This document shows positions 1 to 7,472 of a stretch of 23,105 bases of DNA, one piece after another. The position numbers were made by a program, and so were the translations under genes. The stretch's first letter is position 1; each line of letters starts with the position of its first letter. A model generated the notes under the pieces. It searched no databases. It was not told the DNA's origin and saw nothing but the letters and a program-made list of their open reading frames with translations. The DNA is from an uncultured beta proteobacterium (lineage in GTDB: Bacteria > Pseudomonadota > Gammaproteobacteria > Burkholderiales > Burkholderiaceae_C): contig CAIOLZ010000465.1 of assembly GCA_903859265.1 (NCBI GenBank), forward strand, positions 1 through 23,105. The letters are read 5' to 3'.

Positions 1-723
1 CGCGCGGGCCATGAAGCCACGCTCAAAGAGGGAACCCGGGTATTTGTACCCGGCTCACAGTGCTTCAAAGACGCCCGCAATCTGTTCGGTGGTGCGGCAT
101 CGCACCTCGTCGTTCCCTCAGCGCGGGCCCTGCCCATCGAAGACAGCCTGGGCGAGCGCGGCGTGCTGTTTGCGCTGGCTGCGACCGGCTACCACGCCAC
201 GTCTGCCAAGGGTACACAGCAGCCCGACCTGATTATTGGCCACGGCGTGCTGGGTCGAATGATTGCGCGGCTGGCGGTGGTTGCTGGCCACACACCCGTG
301 GTCTGGGAGACCAATCCTGATCGCCGTGCTGGCGCACAAGGCTACGAAGTCATAGATCCCGCCACCGATACACGGCGCAATTACCGCTGCATTTGTGACG
401 TGAGCGGTGCTGGTTCGTTGCTGGACGAATTAATAGGCCGTCTGGCACCTGGCGGCGAGGTCGTGCTGGCTGGTTTTTACGAAGCCCCGCTGTCGTTCAT
501 ATTTCCACCGGCCTTTATGCGAGAAGCGCGCATTCGTGTCGCGGCCCAATGGGCACCTCAAGACTTGGTCGATGTGATTGCGCTGGCCGGATCGGGGCGC
601 TTGTCGCTCGACGGATTGATCACACACCACCACGAAATTACCCGGGCCGACGAGGCTTACCGAACCGCGTTTGGCGACGCAAGCTGTCTGAAGATGATTC
701 TTGATTGGAGACAAACACAATGA
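1..723 (+). CDS. bchC: BchC, bacteriochlorophyllide a dehydrogenase (5'-truncated by window edge)
   Basis: The frame is open from base 1 to the TGA at 721-723, giving 240 visible residues; the N-terminal part, roughly 70 residues by family length, lies outside the window. BchC oxidises the C3 hydroxyethyl group of 3-hydroxyethyl bacteriochlorophyllide a to acetyl, late in BChl a synthesis, and belongs to the medium-chain dehydrogenase fold. The sequence shows the nucleotide-binding stretch IIGHGVLGRMIA followed by an acidic residue after the next strand (VVWETNP), and a C-terminal half with the GGEVVLAGFYEAPLSF region I associate with BchC. The stop codon overlaps the start of bchX in an ATGA junction, so the two are probably translationally coupled. 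Assignment rests on sequence character plus the bchCXYZ order. Confidence 0.93.
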   Translation, partial: RAGHEATLKEGTRVFVPGSQCFKDARNLFGGAASHLVVPSARALPIEDSLGERGVLFALAATGYHATSAKGTQQPDLIIGHGVLGRMIARLAVVAGHTPVVWETNPDRRAGAQGYEVIDPATDTRRNYRCICDVSGAGSLLDELIGRLAPGGEVVLAGFYEAPLSFIFPPAFMREARIRVAAQWAPQDLVDVIALAGSGRLSLDGLITHHHEITRADEAYRTAFGDASCLKMILDWRQTQ

Positions 724-1733
724 GCACCAGTTCGATTCCATCAGTAGCACCGATGAATTTCATGCGGGAAATTTTGCGTACCGAGGCGTCTTTGGAGCCT
801 GCTCCGGTTGCTACCGGCGAGGTCACCAAAGAAACCCAGATCATTGCCATCTACGGCAAAGGCGGCATTGGAAAAAGCTTCACGCTTGCCAATCTGAGTT
901 ACATGATGGCGCAACAGGGCAAAAAGGTTTTGCTCATTGGTTGTGACCCGAAAAGTGACACGACCAGCCTGTTATTCGGCGGCAGAGCTTGCCCTACGAT
1001 TATTGAAACCTCGTCCAAGAAAAAGCTCGCCGGCGAAGCGGTAGCCATCGGCGATGTGTGTTTTAAGCGCGACGGCGTATATGCCATGGAACTCGGCGGA
1101 CCAGAAGTGGGTCGCGGCTGCGGTGGTCGGGGCATCATCCACGGCTTCGAGTTGCTCGAAAAGCTGGGTTTTCATGAGTGGGGTTTTGACTACGTGCTGC
1201 TCGATTTTCTGGGCGACGTAGTGTGCGGCGGATTCGGCTTGCCCATTGCGCGCGACATGTGCCAGAAAGTGATTGTCGTTGCCAGCAACGACCTGCAGTC
1301 GCTGTATGTGGCCAACAACGTGTGCTCTGCGGTGGAATATTTCCGCAAGCTCGGTGGCAACGTGGGCGTAGCCGGCATGGTGATCAACCGTGACGATGGC
1401 ACCGGGGAAGCCGCCAACTTTGCACAGCAGGTCGGCATACCGGTGCTCTCCACCATTCCGGCCAACGAGGATATTCGCCGCAAGAGCGCGAGCTACGAAA
1501 TTATTGGTCGCCCCGACTCGGTATGGGGCCCCATGTTTGCCGAACTCGCACAGAACGTCGGAACCTCCCTGCCGGTTCGTCCCAAGCCCATGACGCAAGA
1601 CGGTCTGCTGGGCCTCTTCTCCGCCGCATCGGTGGGCCGCGACGTTGTGCTCGAGCCTGCTACGCAATTCGATATGTGTGGCAAGACGGAAGACACCCGT
1701 CCCACGCTGGAAGTGGTGTACGACGAAGTTTGA
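720..1733 (+). CDS. bchX: BchX, chlorophyllide a reductase iron protein (ATPase subunit)
   Basis: A 337-residue NifH-like ATPase that passes electrons from its [4Fe-4S] cluster to the BchYZ component of chlorophyllide a reductase. The P-loop GKGGIGKS lies at residues 46-53. The switch and cluster regions follow, with the cysteines of VGRGCGGRG and DVVCGGFGLP as expected cluster ligands at the dimer interface. The roughly 40 residues before the P-loop are an N-terminal extension typical of BchX. I chose the ATG at 720 because it overlaps the bchC stop and has GGAG at 707-710, nine bases upstream; a TTG at 705 in the same frame is less likely. The gene is followed after 22 bases by bchY. Confidence 0.96.
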   Translation: MSTSSIPSVAPMNFMREILRTEASLEPAPVATGEVTKETQIIAIYGKGGIGKSFTLANLSYMMAQQGKKVLLIGCDPKSDTTSLLFGGRACPTIIETSSKKKLAGEAVAIGDVCFKRDGVYAMELGGPEVGRGCGGRGIIHGFELLEKLGFHEWGFDYVLLDFLGDVVCGGFGLPIARDMCQKVIVVASNDLQSLYVANNVCSAVEYFRKLGGNVGVAGMVINRDDGTGEAANFAQQVGIPVLSTIPANEDIRRKSASYEIIGRPDSVWGPMFAELAQNVGTSLPVRPKPMTQDGLLGLFSAASVGRDVVLEPATQFDMCGKTEDTRPTLEVVYDEV

Positions 1734-1755
1734 TGACGCACAGCACCAACGCATC

Positions 1756-3312
1756 ATGAGCAAAACCATTCCTATCACTCCCGTTGCTAATTCAGGCGCC
1801 AGCGCAATTGAAGGCGATGGCATGGGATGCCACGCTGGCGGTGAAAAATTGCTGGCAGCCGCGAAGGCTTCGGGCAAATCCGAGGTGCTGGCGCAATACG
1901 CCAAAGACTATCCGGTGGACACAAAGGCCGGGCCCCACGACCAGCCGCAAAGCATGTGCCCCGCGTTTGGCTCATTGCGGGTGGGGCTGCGCATGCGCCG
2001 TACCGCCACCATCCTGTCGGGCTCCGCCTGCTGCGTGTACGGCTTGACCTTTACATCCCATTTTTACGGTGCTCGCCGCAGTGTGGGGTATGTGCCTTTC
2101 AACTCGGAATCACTGGTCACGGGCAAACTCTTTGAAGACATTCGCGAAGCGGTTTACAACCAGGCTGATCCCGCGCTGTATGACGCCATAGTCATCATCA
2201 ATCTCTGCGTGCCCACTGCCAGTGGCGTGCCGCTGCAGCTGCTGCCCAAAGACATTAATGGCGTGCGCATCATAGGAATCGACGTGCCCGGATTCGGCGT
2301 GCCCACGCATGCAGAGGCCAAAGACGTGCTGGCCGGCGCCATGCTGAAGTACGCCCGGGAAGAAATCATTGCCGGGCCAGTGCAGGCCCCACGCACCGGA
2401 CGCGCTGACAAACCAACCATCAGCATGATTGGCGAAATGTTTCCTGCAGACCCGGTCATCATCGGGCGCATGCTCGAGCCCATGGGCCTGGCCGCGGGTC
2501 CGGTAGTACCAACCCGGGAGTGGCGCGAACTGTACGCTGCCCTGGATTGCGCGGCGGTTGCTGCGATTCATCCGTTTTACACCGCCAGCGTGCGTGAGTT
2601 TGAAGCCGCAGGCCGCACAGTGATCGGATCTGCACCAGTAGGACACGACGGAACGGAAGCCTGGCTCCAGGCAATCGGCAACGCCGCCAATGTGCCACAG
2701 GCCAAGATCGACATGGTTAAAAACATCATGCTCGGCGCCATCAAGGGCTCGCTGGCCAAAATGCCCATCAAGGGCCGCATTACATTGAGCGGATACGAGG
2801 GCTCGGAGCTGTTGGTAGCACGCCTGCTGGTGGAAAGCGGCGCTGACCTGCGTTATGTGGGTACCGCCTGCCCGCGTACGCAATGGAGCGCCTCGGATTG
2901 TGACTGGCTCGAGTCGCGCGGTGTACATGTCCAATACCGCGCCTCGCTGGAGCAGGATCTGGCTGCCATGCATGAGTGGAAGCCGGATCTGGCGATTGGC
3001 ACAACACCGGTTGTGCAAGCGGCCAAGGAGCAAAGCATCCCGGCGCTGTATTTCACGAATTTGATTTCGGCCAGGCCGTTGATGGGTCCTGCCGGCGCGG
3101 GATCCCTGGCCACCGTCATCAACGCAGCAATTGGCAACAAGGCGCGGTTTGACGCCATGAAAGACTTTTTCGGCGAAACCGGAACGGGTCACTCTTCCGG
3201 TGTCTGGGAAAGCGCCAACGGCGTTCCCCAGGACCGCCCGGAGTTCAAAGCGGAAACCAAACGGCAACTGCAAAAGCTGCTCAAAAAGCGCAAAGCAGAG
3301 GAGATGGTATGA
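1756..3312 (+). CDS. bchY: BchY, chlorophyllide a reductase subunit Y
   Basis: A 518-residue NifD-like subunit of chlorophyllide a reductase, which reduces ring B of chlorophyllide a. Cysteines that fit the BchY ligands of the [4Fe-4S] NB-cluster are visible at residue 68 (SMCPAFGSLR), residues 92-93 (SACCVYG) and residue 151 (NLCVPTASG). The frame is open upstream to 1645, but that part lies inside bchX. The ATG at 1756 (protein start MSKTIPITP) lies 22 bases after the bchX stop and gives a normal family length. The C-terminus is rich in Lys and Arg. The stop precedes the bchZ start by 19 bases. The long antisense frame opposite this gene is a shadow. Confidence 0.95.
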   Translation: MSKTIPITPVANSGASAIEGDGMGCHAGGEKLLAAAKASGKSEVLAQYAKDYPVDTKAGPHDQPQSMCPAFGSLRVGLRMRRTATILSGSACCVYGLTFTSHFYGARRSVGYVPFNSESLVTGKLFEDIREAVYNQADPALYDAIVIINLCVPTASGVPLQLLPKDINGVRIIGIDVPGFGVPTHAEAKDVLAGAMLKYAREEIIAGPVQAPRTGRADKPTISMIGEMFPADPVIIGRMLEPMGLAAGPVVPTREWRELYAALDCAAVAAIHPFYTASVREFEAAGRTVIGSAPVGHDGTEAWLQAIGNAANVPQAKIDMVKNIMLGAIKGSLAKMPIKGRITLSGYEGSELLVARLLVESGADLRYVGTACPRTQWSASDCDWLESRGVHVQYRASLEQDLAAMHEWKPDLAIGTTPVVQAAKEQSIPALYFTNLISARPLMGPAGAGSLATVINAAIGNKARFDAMKDFFGETGTGHSSGVWESANGVPQDRPEFKAETKRQLQKLLKKRKAEEMV

Positions 3313-3331
3313 GCAGCACAAGGGGCTTCCT

Positions 3332-4798
3332 ATGCTAGTTCTTGACCACGATCGTGCTGGTGGCTACTGGGGTGCGGTGTATGTTTTCACCGCCATCAAG
3401 GGCCTGCAGGTAGTGATTGACGGTCCTGTCGGTTGCGAGAATCTGCCTGTGACTTCGGTGCTGCATTACACCGATGCATTGCCCCCCCATGAGTTGCCCA
3501 TCGTGGTGACCGGGCTTGCTGAAGAACAACTCGGGCGCGAAGGCACCGAGGGCGCCATGCGCCGCGCGCACGCCACGCTGGATCCTGACCTGCCTGCGGT
3601 AGTAGTCACGGGCTCGATTGCAGAAATGATTGGCGGTGGCGTCACACCAGAGGGCACCAACCTGCAACGGTTTTTGCCTCGCACGATCGACGAAGACCAA
3701 TGGCAGTGTGCCAATCGGGCCATGTATTGGCTTTGGCAGCAATACGGCTTGCGCCATGTACCAAAGCGCGAACGCAAAGACGGCGAGAAGCCGCGTGTCA
3801 ACATCATCGGACCCAGCTACGGCACCTTCAATTCGCCCAGCGACCTGGCTGAGATCCGCCGGCTGGTGCAAGGCATTGGCGCCGAGATCAATATGGTGTT
3901 CCCGCTGGGCAGCCATCTTGCAGATGTGTCCCGTCTGGTAGAGGCAGACGTCAATATCTGCATGTACCGCGAATTCGGACGCATGCTGTGTGAAGCGCTG
4001 GAGCGCCCCTACTTGCAAGCCCCTATCGGGCTGCACAGCACCACCAAGTTTCTGCGCACCTTGGGCGAGATGCTGGGTCTGGATCCGGAGCCTTTCATCG
4101 AGCGCGAAAAGCACACCACCATTAAGCCCATCTGGGATCTGTGGCGCTCGGTCACACAAGACTTTTTCGGCACTGCCAACTTTGGGGTAGTTGCCAATGA
4201 AACCTACACGCGCGGCATCCGGCACTTCCTCGAAGACGAGATGGGCCTGCCATGCAATTTTGCTGTGGCGCGTAAAGCCGGCGCCAAAACCGATAACGCT
4301 GAAGTGCGAAAACTGGTCACCGAGAAAACTCCGTTGGTACTTTACGGAAGCTACAACGAGCGCATTTATCTCGCCGAGTGTGGCGGCGGCGGGATGATGA
4401 AAACCACCTTCATTCCTGCTAGCTTTCCATTACCCATCATCCGTCGCCACACGGGCACGCCGTTCATGGGTTATGCGGGTGCCACTTACATCATTCAGGA
4501 ATTTTGCAACGCGCTGTTTGACTCGCTCTTTCACATCCTGCCACTGGGCACGGATATGGACAAGATCGAAGCGACGCCGGGGCGGGCTGCCACGACCGAA
4601 ACGCTGGCGTGGGAACCAGAGGCACACCAGCTCATGGAAGAGTTGCTTGAAGCACAACCGGTGCTGGTGCGCATATCGGCCGCAAAGCAGATGCGCGATC
4701 GCGCCGAAAGAGATGCCAGAGAAACGGGACGCAGCAGCGTTGAGGCCTCCCGCTTCGCAGAGTTGTTCGGACATTCAAAGATTGGAGCTACCGCATGA
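3332..4798 (+). CDS. bchZ: BchZ, chlorophyllide a reductase subunit Z
   Basis: A 488-residue NifK-like subunit that pairs with BchY to form the catalytic part of chlorophyllide a reductase. The N-terminus MLVLDHDRAGGYWGAVYVFT is characteristic of the family. Cys35 in GPVGCENLP matches the single NB-cluster cysteine contributed by BchZ. The start at 3332 is supported by AAGGGG at 3320-3325, six bases upstream; the open frame before it lies inside bchY. The C-terminus is charged (RDRAERDARETGRSS), as in other BchZ proteins. The stop overlaps the ATG of a 52-codon ORF in an ATGA junction, ahead of the puf genes. Co-transcription of bchZ with puf is known in other purple bacteria and is likely here because no terminator separates them. 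Confidence 0.95.
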   Translation: MLVLDHDRAGGYWGAVYVFTAIKGLQVVIDGPVGCENLPVTSVLHYTDALPPHELPIVVTGLAEEQLGREGTEGAMRRAHATLDPDLPAVVVTGSIAEMIGGGVTPEGTNLQRFLPRTIDEDQWQCANRAMYWLWQQYGLRHVPKRERKDGEKPRVNIIGPSYGTFNSPSDLAEIRRLVQGIGAEINMVFPLGSHLADVSRLVEADVNICMYREFGRMLCEALERPYLQAPIGLHSTTKFLRTLGEMLGLDPEPFIEREKHTTIKPIWDLWRSVTQDFFGTANFGVVANETYTRGIRHFLEDEMGLPCNFAVARKAGAKTDNAEVRKLVTEKTPLVLYGSYNERIYLAECGGGGMMKTTFIPASFPLPIIRRHTGTPFMGYAGATYIIQEFCNALFDSLFHILPLGTDMDKIEATPGRAATTETLAWEPEAHQLMEELLEAQPVLVRISAAKQMRDRAERDARETGRSSVEASRFAELFGHSKIGATA

Positions 4799-4953
4799 AC
4801 TGCGTGCTGCGTCTTTCGAACGTCTGTGCAAATGTCCGGGCAACCGGGCAAAAGAACACCGGTATGCATGCCATGCCGGTAATTGGGGCCGCAACCGCAA
4901 GGTCGCGGCATAACGCCGCAAGGCTTTTAGTGAAAGGTGCTAACTATGACTGA
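4795..4953 (+). CDS. candidate 52-aa linker ORF between bchZ and pufB
   Basis: This short frame begins with an ATG that overlaps the bchZ stop (ATGA) and has GGAG at 4784-4787, seven bases upstream. It ends in a TGA at 4951-4953 that overlaps the first codons of pufB. The peptide starts MNCVLRLSNVCANVRATG, has no clear membrane segment, and does not look like PufQ, which sits in this position in Rhodobacter. The DNA also contains two hairpins (4858-4880 and 4905-4919), so the region may act as RNA with the frame open by chance. If translated, it would couple bchZ translation to pufB. No function can be given. Confidence 0.35.
   Translation: MNCVLRLSNVCANVRATGQKNTGMHAMPVIGAATARSRHNAARLLVKGANYD
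4858..4880 (+). other. hairpin upstream of pufB
   Basis: A nine-base-pair stem with one G-T pair (ACCGGTATG paired with CATGCCGGT) encloses a five-base loop. It has no T-run, so it is not a classic terminator. It sits between bchZ and pufB, where a barrier or mRNA processing element could separate bch from puf transcript levels. Confidence 0.5.
4905..4919 (+). other. short hairpin just before the pufB ribosome binding site
   Basis: GCGGC and GCCGC form a five-base-pair stem around ATAAC, ending 14 bases before the AAAGG ribosome binding site of pufB. This could protect the 5' end of a processed puf mRNA. The stem is short, so the call is tentative. Confidence 0.35.
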
Positions 4954-5089
4954 ATCAGCAAATCCTTCGGGGCTGACAGACGAAGAAGCGCAAGAGTTCC
5001 ACAAATACTACGTGCAGGGGTTCCTGCTGTTTTTTGCTGGAGCTGTCTTCGCCCACATCTTGGTGTGGATATGGCGTCCCTGGTATTGA
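4946..5089 (+). CDS. pufB: PufB, light-harvesting complex 1 beta polypeptide
   Basis: A 47-residue single-pass membrane polypeptide of the LH1 antenna that binds BChl a and carotenoid around the reaction centre. It has the LH-beta pattern: LTDEEAQEFH at residues 10-19 with His19, the transmembrane stretch VQGFLLFFAGAVFAHILVWIW, His37 as the BChl ligand, and the terminal motif WRPWY. The start at 4946 has AAAGG at 4933-4937. It is too short for a usual ORF cut-off. The expected partner pufA does not follow directly; a small membrane-protein gene lies between them. Confidence 0.95.
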   Translation: MTESANPSGLTDEEAQEFHKYYVQGFLLFFAGAVFAHILVWIWRPWY

Positions 5090-5112
5090 GTAACCCAACT
5101 GTAGGCACAACC

Positions 5113-5337
5113 ATGGACCACCACCCCAATCAACACATGACGTTCATCTCTGACACCCACCTCAAGGGCTACCGAATGATATTTGTTGTGCTTTTTTGTG
5201 TCTTCATGACACTGGCGGTTCTGGGACAGCTATTGGCGCTTAACTGGCGCACATGGCTCCCTGGTGCAGAGGGAACAAAGACCACTTTGGTCAGCGTGAA
5301 GTCTGCGGTGTACACAGTTATTTCTCAATTAACTTAA
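5113..5337 (+). CDS. single-pass membrane protein inserted between pufB and pufA (possibly PufQ-like)
   Basis: A 74-residue protein beginning MDHHPNQHMTF, with a polar His-rich N-terminus, one transmembrane helix (MIFVVLFCVFMTLAVLGQLL, about residues 26-45) and a polar C-terminal tail ending SAVYTVISQLT. The ATG at 5113 lies 23 bases after pufB with a weak AGG upstream; an ATG at 5137 is also possible. pufB and pufA are normally adjacent, so this is unusual. The layout (GYRMIF before the helix, a WLPG turn after it, a short amphipathic end) recalls PufQ, a protein linked to BChl synthesis and antenna assembly that precedes pufB in Rhodobacter. There is no LH-type core His in the helix, so it is not an antenna polypeptide. 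The PufQ relation is an inference from layout only. Confidence 0.75.
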   Translation: MDHHPNQHMTFISDTHLKGYRMIFVVLFCVFMTLAVLGQLLALNWRTWLPGAEGTKTTLVSVKSAVYTVISQLT

Positions 5338-5358
5338 ACCACGCGAAAGGAAATTCTT

Positions 5359-5547
5359 ATGTGGCGCATTTGGAAATTAGTAGATCCACGCAAAGCGATT
5401 GTCTTTACCGGACTTTTGATCGGCTTCACCGCAACGGTGATCCATCTGGTCCAGCTGAGTTCGGATCGTTACAACTTAAACACATGGCATCCAGACACGG
5501 TCAAGGCCGCGAAGGCTGCACAGAACGCGGCTCTGCCGCAGAAATAA
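5359..5547 (+). CDS. pufA: PufA, light-harvesting complex 1 alpha polypeptide
   Basis: A 62-residue LH1 alpha polypeptide. It starts with the family motif MWRIWKLVDPRKA and has one transmembrane helix with His29 (ATVIHLVQLSS) as the BChl a ligand. A polar C-terminal tail follows (NTWHPDTVKAAKAAQ). The AAAGGA at 5346-5351 is a good ribosome binding site for the ATG at 5359. It pairs with PufB to form LH1 subunits. A strong hairpin follows before pufL. Confidence 0.95.
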   Translation: MWRIWKLVDPRKAIVFTGLLIGFTATVIHLVQLSSDRYNLNTWHPDTVKAAKAAQNAALPQK

Positions 5548-5567
5548 CTACCTCGGTCGTTATTAAC

Positions 5568-5613
5568 GGCAGACGCACCGGCTTGACGTCAAGTTAGTGC
5601 CGATGTGTCTGTC
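5568..5613 (+). other. pufA-pufL intercistronic stem-loop
   Basis: GGCAGACGCA (5568-5577) pairs over ten bases, with two G-T pairs, to TGTGTCTGTC (5604-5613). After a C/A mismatch the stem continues with four G-C pairs (5579-5582 with 5599-5602). The apical part contains the perfect palindrome CTTGACGTCAAG (5582-5593). There is no T-run. In Rhodobacter, hairpins at this position protect the pufBA segment from 3' decay so that antenna mRNA exceeds pufLM mRNA; the same role is inferred here. Confidence 0.75.
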
Positions 5614-5651
5614 ATTTGAATCAGGGCCGTACTGCGGTCGGAGGATGCGAT

Positions 5652-6479
5652 ATGTCCATGTTGAGCTTTGAACGTAAGTACCGCGTGAGCGGTGGTACCT
5701 TGATTGGGGGCGACCTGTTCGATTTCTGGGTCGGGCCTTTTTACGTCGGATTCTTCGGAATCACGACGCTCTTTTTCGCATTGTCGGGAACGGCAATGAT
5801 TCTCTGGGGCGCGGCCATGGGGCCAACCTGGAACCTGTGGCAAATCAATATTGCTCCACCAGACATCTCCTATGGGCTGCGATTCGCGCCATTAATGGAA
5901 GGTGGACTTTGGCAAATCATCACGGTGTGCGCGATAGGATCATTTGTGTCCTGGGCGCTGCGTGAAGTGGAAATTTGCCGCAAGCTGGGAATGGGGCTGC
6001 ATGTGCCTTTTGCCTTCGGCTTTGCGATTTTGGCTTATGTGACTCTGGAAGTCATACGGCCCGTGCTCATGGGCGCGTGGGGCCACGCCTTCCCATACGG
6101 CATTTACAGCCACCTGGACTGGGTGAGCAACACCGGTTATCAATACCTGCATTTCCACTACAACCCGGCCCACATGATTGCGGTGAGCCTGTTCTTCGCC
6201 ACCACGCTGGCTTTGTCAATGCACGGTGGTCTGGTGCTCTCCGCCACCAATCCTGGAAACGGCGAACACGTGAAATCACCGGAACACGAGGACACTTTTT
6301 TCCGCGACTTTATTGGCTACTCGGTGGGCACACTGGGCATTCACCGGCTAGGACTTTTTCTGGCCTTGGCAGCGGTGTGGTTCTCAGCGCTTTGCATTGT
6401 TATCAGCGGCCCGTTCTGGACCGGCGCCTGGCCCGAGTGGTGGGGCTGGTGGCTCAACATGCCGATCTGGCGCGCTTAA
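5652..6479 (+). CDS. pufL: PufL, photosynthetic reaction centre L subunit
   Basis: A 275-residue L subunit with five transmembrane helices that binds the special-pair and accessory BChl, bacteriopheophytin and QB. The start at 5652 (MSMLSFERKYRV) follows GGAGGA at 5640-5645. It places the special-pair histidine of NPAHM at residue 174, which is 173 after Met removal and matches standard L numbering. DLFDFWVGPFYVGFFG, the HFHYNPAHM region and the iron-site histidine in ALSMHGG are visible. It ends WWLNMPIWRA. The pufM start follows after 18 bases. Confidence 0.97.
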   Translation: MSMLSFERKYRVSGGTLIGGDLFDFWVGPFYVGFFGITTLFFALSGTAMILWGAAMGPTWNLWQINIAPPDISYGLRFAPLMEGGLWQIITVCAIGSFVSWALREVEICRKLGMGLHVPFAFGFAILAYVTLEVIRPVLMGAWGHAFPYGIYSHLDWVSNTGYQYLHFHYNPAHMIAVSLFFATTLALSMHGGLVLSATNPGNGEHVKSPEHEDTFFRDFIGYSVGTLGIHRLGLFLALAAVWFSALCIVISGPFWTGAWPEWWGWWLNMPIWRA

Positions 6480-6497
6480 AAAAACAAGGAGCACAAC

Positions 6498-7472
6498 ATG
6501 GCTGAATACCAAAACCTGTTTACATCCATCCAGCCGGTAGGCCCGCTGCACGATGGTGTTGCCCTGCCCCGCGGCGACTGGAAGCGCAGTGGAACACCTT
6601 TTCTGATCCATCTGCTCGGACGTCTGGGCAACGCGCAAATTGGCCCGGTTTATCTGGGCACATTGGGCGTTGCATCGCTGCTCTTCGGGACACTTGCCTT
6701 CAATATCATGGGGCTCAATATGCTGGCCTCAGTGGATTGGAGCCCCATTCAAATGGTGCGCCAGTTATTTTGGCTGGCACTGGAGCCACCACCACCCGCA
6801 TTCGGTCTGAGCATTCCGCCCCTGGCGCAGGGAGGCTGGTGGCTCATCTCCGGCTTCTTGCTCACCATTTCCATTTTGCTGTGGTGGGCTCGCACCTACC
6901 GGCGCGCGCGTCAGCTTGGATTGGGTACCCATGTGGCATGGGCCTTTGCCGCGGCGATTTGGCTCTATCTGGTCTGCGGTTTCTTCCGCCCTGTCTTGAT
7001 GGGAAGCTGGTCTGAAGCTGTACCTTTTGGGATATTCCCGCACCTGGATTGGGTCTCCGCAATTTCATTACGCTACGGAAACCTGTTCTACAACCCGTTC
7101 CACGCCTTGTCGATCGTATTTTTATACGGTTCCACCTTGCTGTTCGCCATGCATGGCGCAACGATTCTTGCGGTTAGCCGGTTCGGCGGTGAGCGCGAAA
7201 TTGAACAAATTGTCGATCGCGGCACTGCATCCGAGCGCGCCGCCCTTTTCTGGCGCTGGACCATGGGCTTCAACGCCACGATGGAATCTATTCACCGCTG
7301 GGCCTGGTGGTTCGCAGTGCTGTGCCCGCTGGTGGGTGGTATCGGAATCTTGCTGACGGGGACCGTGGTTGACAACTGGTACCTTTGGTCGGTCAAGCAC
7401 CATGTCGTACCGAGCTATCCGCAATTGACACCGGTAGTGATTGACCCAGCACTTTCTGCGGTGAAACCATGA
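6498..7472 (+). CDS. pufM: PufM, photosynthetic reaction centre M subunit
   Basis: A 324-residue M subunit with five transmembrane helices. It partners PufL and binds QA, the non-haem iron and the reaction-centre carotenoid. The special-pair histidine lies at residue 202 in FYNPFHALSI. The iron-binding Glu is in the loop GGEREIEQI, and the second iron-site histidine region is NATMESIHRWAWW. The C-terminus extends past WSVKHHVVPSYPQLTPV, which is typical of M subunits whose reaction centres carry a bound PufC cytochrome. AAGGAG at 6485-6490 supports the start. The stop overlaps the pufC start (ATGA). Confidence 0.97.
   Translation: MAEYQNLFTSIQPVGPLHDGVALPRGDWKRSGTPFLIHLLGRLGNAQIGPVYLGTLGVASLLFGTLAFNIMGLNMLASVDWSPIQMVRQLFWLALEPPPPAFGLSIPPLAQGGWWLISGFLLTISILLWWARTYRRARQLGLGTHVAWAFAAAIWLYLVCGFFRPVLMGSWSEAVPFGIFPHLDWVSAISLRYGNLFYNPFHALSIVFLYGSTLLFAMHGATILAVSRFGGEREIEQIVDRGTASERAALFWRWTMGFNATMESIHRWAWWFAVLCPLVGGIGILLTGTVVDNWYLWSVKHHVVPSYPQLTPVVIDPALSAVKP

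Noticed and set aside
972..1904. 310-codon minus-strand open frame opposite bchX
   Set aside because: It is antisense to a clear BchX frame, and its protein is rich in His, Ala and Arg as expected for a shadow in GC-rich coding DNA.
2110..3321. 403-codon minus-strand open frame opposite bchY
   Set aside because: The plus strand encodes a full BchY with cluster cysteines; the antisense product shows no recognisable motif.
3335..4225. 296-codon minus-strand open frame opposite bchZ
   Set aside because: It is the shadow of a complete BchZ gene and has no family features.
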